Origin: Agriotes lineatus
Lineage: Eukaryota; Arthropoda; Insecta; Coleoptera; Elateridae
Reading direction: 5' to 3'
Assembly: GCA_940337035.1 (NCBI GenBank)
Contig: OW679203.1
Coordinates: 76,833,061 to 76,897,060, forward strand
DNA: 64,000 nucleotides
Made by a program: the position numbers and the translations under genes. Shown here one piece after another: positions 54,759-64,000 of the stretch (position 1 is the stretch's first letter; every line of letters starts with the position of its first letter). The notes beneath the pieces are model-generated. The model was given only the letters and a program-made list of their open reading frames with translations. It was not told the origin of the DNA and did not search any database.

Positions 54759-55939
54759 TCATCTAATATTATTACCATTGTAGGATAACGCCAGATCAAA
54801 CTGAATCAAAAGTATAAGATAAGTTGTTGCAGTGCCGACGATCTAAAACAAATACAAAATAAACTAGGTACTCCATTTTTTAATACAGCGGACAAAGCTA
54901 TCTAACCCAAAATACTACTTCCAATGAAAGCTAGATTCAACAGTTCTGTTTTTAAAGAGTACAATCCACGAAGGCACGAAAATAGATGTCATGAACTTAT
55001 TTTATGTGACAGTTGGATTAATAGCATAGATATTTTTAATGTTAATTACAACGTAAGAAAACAAAGCGAAGGTAGACTTTATAACTATTTTGACACTTAT
55101 ATTCGCTTGAAAACATTTCTTGACTCATAAATTTGGAAAGTATGGAAAGTAAGTGACAAGTTGACACTGGCAAGTTGAACCTACGTTAGGAGTCTTGATT
55201 CAGAAAATTTTATTTAGTTGAAAGCCGAGTAGCGCAGTTAGGAAAAGCGCTAGGCTTGCATTAAGCAAGTTCTTGTTTTGAATACCGAAGATACCGGAAT
55301 TTTTCTCAGCCTTGGAGATTTGAACCCGGCTCGGTGAGACGATTCACAGATGGGCACCAAATTAACTGCGCCTAGTCAGAATCACAGACCTAAGAGATAG
55401 AGTCAACATATTACGACGACACATACCTCACACAATCATTGCTGCTTAAGCACAAAAGGCTCGCTCCAACTTTGTAACCCGAATCCGAAGCAAGTTAAGC
55501 ATTGTACCGCCAGACGCAAGAGTATAAAGAACCAGCCTCTACACGGAAAGGTAAAATGAGGTTACCGACCATTCAAGTTGACTGGTATAAGCAAATGATG
55601 GGTTGCATAACCTTGTCCGCGGCATTAAAAAATAGAGTAGACTATATTTCCATTGGACAAAGCCCAAAAAGTTAACCATTTTATAAAGCTTTATAAGCAA
55701 AAGGTATATGAAAATATCGCACCATAAATATCAACGGCAAGTCGATTGTGAAAAAGCCTCCTGCCGTAATTTTGACGTCGTCATGCAAAAGTTGTAAAGC
55801 AAATGCATTTATCTGTAAGACGAAATTTATATAATTATAAAACATACTTAACAATAGTCTTCTAATTTACCTCCTTTTTACTTTCCGGATCTATTGTGAC
55901 CGACATCAACTTCCATAATTCTCTTTTTACAAGGTTTGC
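54759..55939 (-). CDS. Gustatory receptor C-terminal exons 2-4 (locus B), intact
   Basis: Three phase-0 exons: 55939-55871 (ANLVKRELWKL...), 55812-55723 (INAFALQLLHDDVKI, TAGGFFTIDLPLIFM) and 54842-54759 (IVGTATTYLILLIQF, then stop). Splice ends are AG/GT (donors GTAAAT and GTGCGA). Exon 3 is 90 bp and in frame, unlike copy A. The stop comes two codons earlier than in A. The SINE lies in the intron between exons 3 and 4. Exon 1 is not in the window. By comparison with copy A, where the last shared block (41430) is about 1 kb from the exon 1 donor, it should lie roughly 0.5 kb past the right edge. The donor GTAAAT after exon 2 is weaker than the GTAAGT of A. Function: terminal transmembrane helix of a taste/odour channel subunit. 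Confidence 0.8.
55222..55572 (+). mobile_element. tRNA-derived SINE, about 350 bp
   Basis: Present in copy B and absent at the matching place in copy A. Flanked by the near-repeat TTTAGTTGA (55213-55221) / TCAAGTTGA (55573-55581). The head resembles a tRNA: GCCGAGTAGCGCAGTTAGGA contains a good A box (TAGCGCAGTTAGG, 55230-55242), with a degenerate B box near 55274-55285 (TTTTGAATACC). The body has a stretch (about 55490-55515, GAAGCAAGTTAAGCATTG) recalling part of 5S rRNA, which is uncertain. Confidence 0.65.
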
Positions 55940-56484
55940 CTGAAACAAAAGATAGTAGACCTTATTCTCGCCTCCTCATTAAAGCTGTGATTAACTAAAG
56001 TAACTTTTAACTGTAAGGAAAACAAAATGGTCGATTGAAATTTACCGTATTGAGCAATCCTCTTATGATTTATTAGAAACATAAAAGTATTATGAATACA
56101 TTTAAACCCGAAGTAGAAATGTATATCATCCGAAATTTAATTACCTATCCAGAAATATAATACTATCTGCTTATAGTAAGCAGCATTTTTTAAGCTAAAA
56201 ACTGTTTAAGTAAACGTAACGAATTTAGTGGACGTGTTGTCATTTCTCTCTTATGATATAGGTAATTGTATGGTCCGATTAAGCTGAAGTAGTATAAGGG
56301 GCTTACAAGTTCGACACAGTTTTAGCTTACACTCAGATTAGGCGATGTGCCACATTTGGCACTTCTGGCTTAGAGAAAAATTATTCATAAATGACTGTGT
56401 CTGTGGCACTGTCAACGGCGCAGTAGTAGTAGCACAGTTAGAAGTATAGAACTGGCCAGAGTCGTAAGATTCGAAAAATCATAC

Positions 56485-57871
56485 TGAAACAATTTTTTGG
56501 CTTAGCCTAATTGTTTCGCCATTTATCCAATTATTTCAGTTTTAACCTGTATATTTTTAGTTAAATTATAATTCCTTTTGCATTTCGAATTCGTAAATTT
56601 TCCAAACCAACGCATTTTGTACCTGCATCAAGTTCTTATCGTTTGCGCAATGCTCTCTCTGACCCGCGCTATCTCTTATCGGAGTGCGAGCCTTCTTTCG
56701 GGCACGAAATTTTTCATCCGGGCATTTTGCTGTCTTCGCTTGAGCCCGCCGATACCGGCGAGGCTAAGCCTTGTTTTTAATTAAGCCAAATTACGTGCGC
56801 TCAACCAATTTCAATGGGCAATGTGTTTCCTAAGGGCTGATTATTATCAGGTACGATTGCGCTTTTCTGTCTTATTATCCCCATAGTAATTACATTTTTT
56901 GTTAGCTCTTAATTACCAGTTCCATTTCAACAACGAGTTTATCTCGGAGGCCAAGCCTTATCGCACTTTTGACATCTGCTTGGTTCGGCGTTTTGCGGCC
57001 TTTTGAAGATGCTTTTGCTGCCTTTTTGGGATGCTTCAGCAGCAATTTTCTGCGCATCCTTGGCGATTCCAACAAGGGTTGTAGCCGTTCACGTCCAGCT
57101 TGTTTTGCGAGGTTAGTTGTGCTGTTCCGAGATTTATCGTGTTTTTGATAACTGGTTTCTCCATTTATACATTTTAAACCCGTCAATATTTAAAACTTAA
57201 ATTCATACGTTTTGCAATTATTAAAATGTGATGTTCAATTTGATACATGCTCTTGCTTTTTACATTAAATTTTCATGCTTATAGTTAATTATGCACAGTT
57301 ATAAATTTTGCTATTTTTGATGTGTGTTTCGACCCTATGTAAAAGGTACAGTCACGCTATTTATTTTCAATAGCCTAACAGAAGGTTTTATTAGATGACT
57401 GTGATAAGCTTATCCCACGAGTGTTTTTGGTAAATTATTATAATAACCCGAAAGGGGTTCTTAATTTTATGCGTGTCGCAACCTTCAGTTAACGCACAAT
57501 GTTGTTATTACATTATTTACATTTTAATTATCCTGATTATTTGTTACTGACTCTTCAAAACTTTTATTAATGTTTAATTAAACGCTAGTCACTTGTAGTT
57601 TATTTTTCTTCTTGTTATTTGAAATCTTTTGATTTCTGGCGCCCATTTCCATTTTCCTTTCCTTTTTTGAAGACATTCCAGGGTACATAGCTGATTATTT
57701 GAACCTACGATCTAAGGCCGCCGATATTTGAGCTAGTCGGCCATCGCGGTGAGTAAGTAACAGTTTTTCAGAGCTGCCGTGGTGTATAAATGGTAGGGGG
57801 GTTGATCTGCGATTTTTACTACCATTGCTTATTTTATTAATTAATCGCAAGTCGGCTTTCTTATTGTTTCA
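56485..57871 (+). repeat. 5' LTR
   Basis: 1387 bp, TG...CA with 9-bp inverted ends TGAAACAAT/ATTGTTTCA. By eye it differs from the 3' LTR at about seven bases plus one 2-bp indel (TGTGTGTTTCG against TGTGTTTCG). It contains short open frames (plus 56578-56784; minus 56902-57186, a basic 94-codon frame) also present in the other LTR; these are probably not genes. Confidence 0.92.
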
Positions 57872-57895
57872 CTGGCGACCAACGCTATGGGGCTC
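57872..57895 (+). promoter_or_regulatory. Primer-binding-site-like sequence
   Basis: TGGCGACCAACG one base after the LTR end. It starts with TGG, as expected for pairing with a tRNA 3' CCA. The tRNA could not be identified from the window. Confidence 0.6.
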
Positions 57896-60182
57896 TCGAT
57901 TTTGGTAGTTACATCAGCTGTGTTTACCTGGATGTCTTTATTTATCAATATTTAATTTTGTACTCTTTAAATTTTTACTTCATATGCCATTTTGTAATTT
58001 TCATCTTGTAGCAGTGCACGTATTTATATTTGACTTTCTTTTCTTTTCCTTTCTTCACTTATCCTTTCGTTCGGTTGTTTATTGACTTTTCTTCTCTTAT
58101 CTTTCTTGACGAATGATTGGTTTAACAGTATGTTTATAGGTAGTATGATGGACTTTGTTGAAAGGGTATGCTTTGGTGAATGACGTTTCTGAATAGTTTC
58201 TTTGATTGGTTGCGTGTGTGCTTTGGTAGTGTAGTATGATTGGTTTTTCCTTATCCTTCCTTTGGTTGCGTATCGGTGGGTCGAAGGCCTGCGTGAATTA
58301 CTTGTGCGGTTTGGTGTAGTTTACTCCATTTTTGGGATTTTTATTTACTTGCCTCGCCGTACTTGTGATTACTAAGGGTCTCGACGGGTTGTTTCCGGGT
58401 TGTATTTCTGGCTATTAATTTTATTTGAATGCGATTATTATGCATTTCTTGTGGATGCGATTTTTGTGCTGGTTGGCTGCGTCCGATGTGAGGCAGTCCT
58501 TATTTTAGGCCCCTGTTCGGTGTAAACAGGGTGTCTATATTTTTTTCTGTGTCCGATGTGGTGCAGGTTTTTCTTCTGTCAGACGTGACAGGGGATATTT
58601 TTTGCGTCGGTTTTGATGCGCTATTGCATCTTGTTACGCATTGTTCTATGCAATTTGATTTTTTGCGTCCTTTTTACGCATCTGTTTGAGTGCGAATTTT
58701 CCTTTGCGATTGAAGGCGGTTTGCTTTCCTTGTGTTTTCTCGTCTTTAAGCGTGTCCATGTCTCCGTAAACCCGGGTCACGGCATGGAATAGTAGACCTA
58801 GCCAGTCGAAGCTTGGATGAGTGGGTGTGGCAGCGTGAGTTTTTCCGAACTCTGGTTTTTTGGTTCATCTTCCTCTCTTTCCTTTTCTCTTTTCCTTATG
58901 TCCTGTTTTTTCTTCTGTTTTTAAAAGTTGCTGTAGGGTATGTTCCTATGGATTTTGCATTCTAGTGCTTTTCACTTTCCTTTTACTTACCATTACTTCC
59001 GTCTCATTTGAGGATTTTTTCAAAAGCGCTTCGCTTATTTGGATTTGGACTATGGTATTATAGGATATTGTGACCGTGGAAACACCTACAGTGTCCCTTT
59101 TAAAAACTTGTTTTCTTAGTGCTTTTTGTTTCTTGCTAGGGTGGTAGGTTGGGCATGCAGGGAAGGTCACTGTTTGGGAACGTCATCATCTAGTTCTTCC
59201 CCTTTGTAACGTATAGGGTGGTAGGTTGGGCATGCAGGGAAGGTCACGATAAGAAGCATTGTCATCTTGCTTTCCGTCTAAGCAACGCTAGCAGTTGGGG
59301 TCGTTTCTTTCCATATTTTGGGATATTTTTTAAGAGTGCTTTCCCCATTCATGCTTGTGTTCGCTTAGAACCTTAACCGATTTGATTTTCAGGTCGTTGT
59401 TCATGGCTTGTTAGCTATGTTGTTTTTTATGTGATTTTTTGAGACGAGTTTATACTTGTTTGGGATTTTTTTAAATTTTATTGTTATTTGGGTTGGTTTT
59501 TCGGCCTTGTGGAGATTTCTGGGGGTTGGGGCTAGCGATTGTGTTGCCATCCGACTCAGTGAGGGAGCTACATTCAGTCCGTCACCGGCACGCCTTTTCC
59601 ATCTAGCTGCGACGACTGGCTGAATGCCCGAGCGGGGTTTGGTGGTTGTGCGCTCGTTCCCTCCGGCTTCTGGGGTCTCTACCTAAATTCGGGGCGGTTA
59701 TGGTTTTTAGGATGTTTTCCTGGGTTTTCACCCGAATCTTTTTGTCGCAGTACTTACTGTGTTTCATTTTTTTGATCATTTTTCCTCCATACTTTTGCTA
59801 TTGGGTTACCTTGGTTTTGGGGTGAGTATTAATGATGCGGTTCGAGTTTTTCGGATGTTTGTAGTTTCGGATGTTTGTAGGAAGGTGGATTGTGTCCTAT
59901 GTGATGCAGTCGGTTTTTGCTGTGTTTAGCAGTTTTTTTAGGCTTCTGTCCGGTTTAGACAGAACGTCTATTTTTTTGGCGGTGTCCTATGTGGTGCCCT
60001 GTTATTTTTAAGCCGATTTATAAGGGTTGTTTCCCTTGGCTTATCTTCTCGAAAGAGGATTTTTCAATAGCGTTTCGCTTTTGGTGTTGGCATCATCGAT
60101 CTCATTCTCGAATTCTTTGGTTTCCTACATTTTTTTAATGTTTTCATATTTAAACCTTTTTATTTCTTTTGGCCGTGGGGAG
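57896..60182 (+). other. Internal region of the LTR element, non-coding
   Basis: T/G-rich, no gag, protease, RT, RNase H or integrase frame on either strand. It holds repeated words GTCCGATGTG or GTCCTATGTG (58481, 58551, 59894, 59984), short hairpins beside them (CCCTGTT...AACAGGG at 58511-58531; CTGTC...GACAG at 58576-58591; TTCTGTC...GACAGAA at 59944-59964) and a 33-bp direct repeat at 59138 and 59215. Confidence 0.75.
59138..59247 (+). repeat. 33-bp direct repeat, 77-bp spacing
   Basis: AGGGTGGTAGGTTGGGCATG followed by CAGGGAAGGTCAC occurs at 59138-59170 and again at 59215-59247, identical. Confidence 0.85.
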
Positions 60183-61567
60183 TGAAACAATTTTTTGGCT
60201 TAGCCTAATTGTTTCGCCATTTATCCAATTATTTCAGTTTTAACCTGTATATTTTTAGTTAAATTATAATTCCTTTTGCATTTCGAATTCGTAAATTTTC
60301 CAAACCAACGCATTTTGTACCTGCATCAAGTTCTTATCGTTTGCGCAATGCTCTCTCTGACCCGCGCTATCTCTTATCGGAGTGCGAGCCTTCTTTCGGG
60401 CACGAAATTTTTCATCCGGGCATTTTGCTGTCTTCGCTTGAGCCCGCCGATACCGGCGAGGCTAAGCCTTGTTTTTAATTAAGCCAAATTACGTGCGCTC
60501 AACCAATTTCAATGGGCAATGTGTTTCCTAAGGGCTGATTATTATCAGGTACGATTGCGCTTTTCTGTCTTATTATCCCCATAGTAATTACATTTTTTGT
60601 TAGCTCTTAATTACCAGTTCCGTTTCAACAACGAGTTTATCTCGGAGGCCAAGCCTTATCGCACTTTCGACACCTGCTTGGTTCGGCGTTTTGCGGCCTT
60701 TTGAAGATGCTTTTGCTGCCTTTTTGGGATGCTTCAGCAGCAATTTTCTGCGCATCCTTGGCGATTCCAACAAGGGTTGTAGCCGTTCACGTCCAGCTTG
60801 TTTTGCGAGGTTAGTTGTGCTGTTCCGAGATTTATCGTGTTTTTGATAACTGGTTTCTCCATTTATACATTTTAAACCCGTCAATATTTAAAACTTAAAT
60901 TCATACGTTTTGCAATTATTAAAATGTGATGTTCAATTTGATACATGCTCTTGCTTTTTACATTAAATTTTCATGCTTATAGTTAATTATGCACAGTTAT
61001 AAATTTTGCTATTTTTGATGTGTTTCGACCCTTTGTAAAAGGTACAGTCACGCTATTTATTTTCAATAGCCTAACAGAAGGTTTTATTAGATGACTGTGA
61101 TAAGCTTATCCCACGAGTGTTTTTGGTAAATTATTATAATAACCCGAAAGGGGTTCTTAATTTTATGCGTGTCGCAACCTTCAGTTAACGCACAATGTTG
61201 TTATTACATTATTTACATTTTAATTATCCTGATTATTTGTTACTGACTCTTCAAAACTTTTATTAATGTTTAATTAAACGCTAGTCACTTGTAGTTTATT
61301 TTTCTTCTTGTTATTTGAAATCTTTTGATTTCTGGCGCCCATTTCCATTTTCCTTTCCTTTTTTGAAGACATTCCAGGGTACATAGCCGATGATTTGAAC
61401 CTACGATCTAAGGCCGCCGATATTTGAGCTAGTCGGCCATCGCGGTGAGTAAGTAACAGTTTTTCAGAGCTGCCGTGGTGTATAAATGGTAGGGGGGTTG
61501 ATCTGCGATTTTTACTACCATTGCTTATTTTATTAATTAATCGCAGGTCGGCTTTCTTATTGTTTCA
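60183..61567 (+). repeat. 3' LTR
   Basis: 1385 bp, nearly identical to the 5' LTR, ending ATTGTTTCA at 61567 and followed by the target duplication ATAC. The low divergence implies a recent insertion. Confidence 0.92.
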
Positions 61568-61571
61568 ATAC

Positions 61572-63265
61572 ATTTAAGGTGGACCCCTCGAGTCGCTATC
61601 TTTTAGTTAGTGCGTTCTTTTCTTAACATCGTGTTTTTCCGATACCTATATAATGATACATGAGAAACATTCACCTGACCGGTCAATGTCATGGTCTTGG
61701 TTGTGCAGAAGAGAATATGAATTTGTTTAATATTACTCTTTTCCAATGATTTCAATAATATTGGGGTATTATATTATTCGAAATATTCTGGCCTAGCGGA
61801 CAAAAATGTTTACTAGTTTATATATCGAGTGAGTTACACTTCTTATACAGATCTTAGTATGTAGAACTCACCTATCCGAATTTCTTTATAGCCGAACTAG
61901 GTAAATAAGGACCTTTCGTGGAGGGCAAAAGTAGCAGCCGCTATTTAACCAAAGTAAGTCTTTAGACTACCTTATCTTAGGGCTGTTCATTGATAGCTGT
62001 TAATTTGGGGCAGTTAATTGAAAGCTTTTTCTTCAACATTGTTGTAACATTCTCAATCCCTTCTGCTGCTTTGTTTTTCATTTCCTTGATAGGTTTATTA
62101 ATAGATTCCAGTGTATTTTTTCCATTCGATTTTATGCTGTAGATTAACTTTCAGGCTTTTATAATTCTTTAGATTTTCGTCTCACAATTTTCCATTTCCT
62201 TCTGACTCTAATCATTTTACTTTAGCTCTCACCTTTAAGTAATCTTGTCTGTTTGTATCTGCTTCCCTGATTATCTACTTCAGTGTCTTTCTTCTCTTTC
62301 ACAGCGTTTTCTATCTCTTTTACTAACATAATATTAGATAATGTTTGGTGGCGGCCGCTGCAAATATGAGGATATGTACGAAAATTTAGTTTTTACGGCA
62401 GGTACCTTGATCTACTGTACGGTTAAGTAGGTGAAGATAGGGACTTGCATAGCAATTGAGATTTCAGTAATTTGTGGATACTGAGATTTCCACAAAATAA
62501 TCCGCCAAACGGTGTGAATCGAAGTTTGCGATCACCGGGAATTCAAAGCTTACAGCGTCATTCACAGATGCTTAACTAAACCCCAAGACCGACCGTCAAC
62601 AACTAACACGTGCAGTTCAAACACAAAATGCGGGAATGGTCACTTTTGCTCGACACACCAATAATTGCTATCTCTAATCGACGGAACTTTAAGTATTGGA
62701 ACATTTAAACATGCGGTACGCACACACACAAGTAACAACCGTTAATTACAACACAAACAAACGCAACACCCTCAGCGGGGCCAGAAGGCCTCCCGTCGGG
62801 TTGAACGGACAGCTACAAAACACTTGTTGCTTATCGGGAAACCAGACCAAGAATTTCTTGCGAGAAACCCAAAACATGCACACATGTTATCAAAGTCTCG
62901 CCTGCGCCCCAGACAGGGTGGAGGAAAACTTTCGCTCTCTCTCATTCTTACACACACAACTATTCTTTCTATGGCGAAGTAATTCTTGACTTAAATCGAG
63001 CGATGCAACCAAATTATGCCACTTTGAAACAACGGCTGAAACACGTGTTCGTCTATCTCGCTTGCACTCACAGCAATCGATTCCTTCTAGCGCTATATTC
63101 TCCATCCCAAAACGGATAAATAAAACGGAATGTGTGCCACTAAAGCAGATGAAGGCAAGCACATGGTTCGAAATGCTTTTTTATAGGCGGGAGTTTAAAT
63201 TCGGAATTGCGAAAATATTGCACAATAGACCTAGGACCATAAAAATAAAAAGTGTCCTCACAAAG
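61572..63265. other. Copy B intron DNA, nothing coding recognised
   Basis: 61780-62025 and 62030-62335 match copy A (including LINE endonuclease debris read on the minus strand). 62340-63250 is unmatched and less AT-rich, with overlapping chance frames (plus 62696-62989, minus 62890-63162) that show no domains. Confidence 0.4.
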
Positions 63266-63267
63266 TG

Positions 63268-63392
63268 TCATTATGTCATTCATTTGACACTATTTCAGAT
63301 AGGTAACAAAGCCATTACACCACTGGTGGTGTAATGAACTTCATTACCTAACGGAAATAGTGTCAAATAAGTGATGTAATAAGTCCTTACCC
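63268..63392. repeat. Foldback element
   Basis: Arms of about 55 bp around a perfect centre CCATTACACCACTGGTGGTG / TAATG: ATTTGACACTATTT, AGGTAAC and CATTACACCAC on the left mirror GTGGTGTAATG, TTACCT and AAATAGTGTCAAAT on the right. No coding capacity. Confidence 0.7.
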
Positions 63393-63818
63393 AAGCAGTT
63401 GTAGATAAACATTTTTAAATGCTTCGCGGTTTTGGTGCCCCCGGTCGATGATAAAAGCGATACTTTAGTTATGGGCGTATTAGTCCGTTGTTTGGAGTTA
63501 GACAGAGAGGCAACACAGCCAGATGCTCCATTTCTGGGATGTGAACGCTCGTGAAGTTTAGAAAAAAATAAAACTTCGTCTCACTCCTACAAACTTGCTT
63601 TGTCTTCATGTCGGTATTGTTGACATTGCACTACCTTATATACCGGGTGGTTGGTCATACCTCTGAACATAGGCAATTTACATGGCTTATCACGGTTATG
63701 CATATTCCTGCTCACCATTTCTATGGAATGAAATGGTAATGGTACTAAATTAAAGAGAATGATTTTCCGCGTCGTTTAGTATTAAAAACTTATTGTATAT
63801 TGTTAATTGTGCATAAAA

Positions 63819-63883
63819 AAGATTAATTTTAAAATTTAGATATCTCCAAATCTAAGTGAGGGAGATATCTAAATTTTAAAATT
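63819..63883. repeat. Short inverted repeat
   Basis: TTTTAAAATTTAGATATCTC and GAGATATCTAAATTTTAAAA pair perfectly around a 16-base loop. It may be a very short MITE or a hairpin at the end of another element. The rest of the DNA to 64000 has no recognisable feature. Confidence 0.65.
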
Positions 63884-64000
63884 AATATTTTTTCCCGATG
63901 CTGATCATGTAAGTCAGTGATAGAGCCTTAGTAACAAAACGTGTAAGTCGGTGATTATATTTGTTTGCTGCTTTTTCTTGACAACGGAACTTAATATTAT

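Larger units (their letters stand above)
56485..61567 (+). mobile_element. Non-coding LTR retrotransposon (LARD-like), 5.1 kb
   Basis: Two directly repeated LTRs of 1387 and 1385 bp start TGAAACAAT and end ATTGTTTCA. The 4-bp duplication ATAC flanks the whole (56481-56484, 61568-61571), a length seen in Gypsy-type integration. The first LTR is followed by TGGCGACCAACGCTATGGGG, a primer-binding-site-like sequence; a short purine run (GTGGGGAG) precedes the second. The internal 2.3 kb has no gag or pol frame. It depends on proteins from another element, parent unknown. Strand is assigned from the PBS and purine-tract order. Confidence 0.9.
54370..63515. repeat. Duplicated segment, copy B
   Basis: Colinear with 34340-41430. 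The left limit is near 54370, where the LINE debris ends. After removing the SINE (55222-55572) and the LTR element (56485-61571), the remaining sequence follows copy A through exon 2, intron and the 41.4-kb block (63418-63515). Confidence 0.75.

Noticed and set aside
55230..55300. Functional tRNA gene
   Set aside because: The tRNA-like head has a degenerate B box and no proper acceptor pairing, and it forms the head of a SINE insertion.
56902..57186. 94-codon basic minus-strand frame in both LTRs as a gene
   Set aside because: Present twice only because the LTRs are nearly identical; no domain recognised.
62696..63162. Overlapping frames on both strands at 62.7-63.2 kb
   Set aside because: Less AT-rich patch gives long chance frames; no domain, no splice context, no match in copy A.

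Overview
The window is eukaryotic nuclear DNA from an insect, most likely a beetle. It is AT-rich, its spliceosomal introns are short (52-58 bp), and it holds a CYP6-type cytochrome P450, insect gustatory receptor (Gr) exons and many insect-type non-LTR retrotransposons. The species cannot be named from the sequence. Only a few per cent of the window is host coding sequence. The rest is mobile-element debris, much of it nested.

Layout. 0-6.4 kb: AT-rich DNA with a cluster of foldback (palindromic) elements and weak LINE debris. 6.9-8.5 kb (minus): an apparently intact three-exon CYP6-like P450. 8.6-16.4 kb: transposase and jockey-like RT remnants, a repeat family present in two copies, a broken intron-containing tyrosine recombinase (Crypton/KIAA1958-like), and a 5'-truncated RTE-like LINE with clean target-site duplications. 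16.4-26.5 kb (plus): a jockey-like LINE carrying two internal tandem duplications, a near-perfect palindromic MITE, a 123-bp retro-insertion and, on the opposite strand, a 4.9-kb LOA-like LINE whose 1225-codon ORF2 is uninterrupted and which has a 14-bp target-site duplication. 26.5-34 kb: a decayed second copy of that LINE, itself split by a candidate solo LTR, then a TIR element and Helitron-like elements. 34.7-43.4 kb (minus): a gustatory receptor gene model (one 321-codon exon plus three short C-terminal exons ending in the TYxxxxxQF signature), with one frameshift and an intron of about 7 kb full of LINE remnants. 45-54 kb: an RTE/CR1-like LINE (plus) split by a jockey-like LINE (minus). 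54.4-64 kb: a second copy of the Gr locus. Its three C-terminal exons are intact, and its intron is interrupted by a young 5.1-kb LTR element that has no coding capacity. Its first exon should lie just past the window edge.

How the parts relate. The host genes are a detoxification-type P450 and a tandemly duplicated chemoreceptor. The two Gr copies are colinear through exons and intron (34.4-41.4 kb against 54.4-63.5 kb), so each serves as a pre-insertion reference for mobile elements in the other. The same logic, using paralogous repeats as empty sites, dates or defines several other insertions here.
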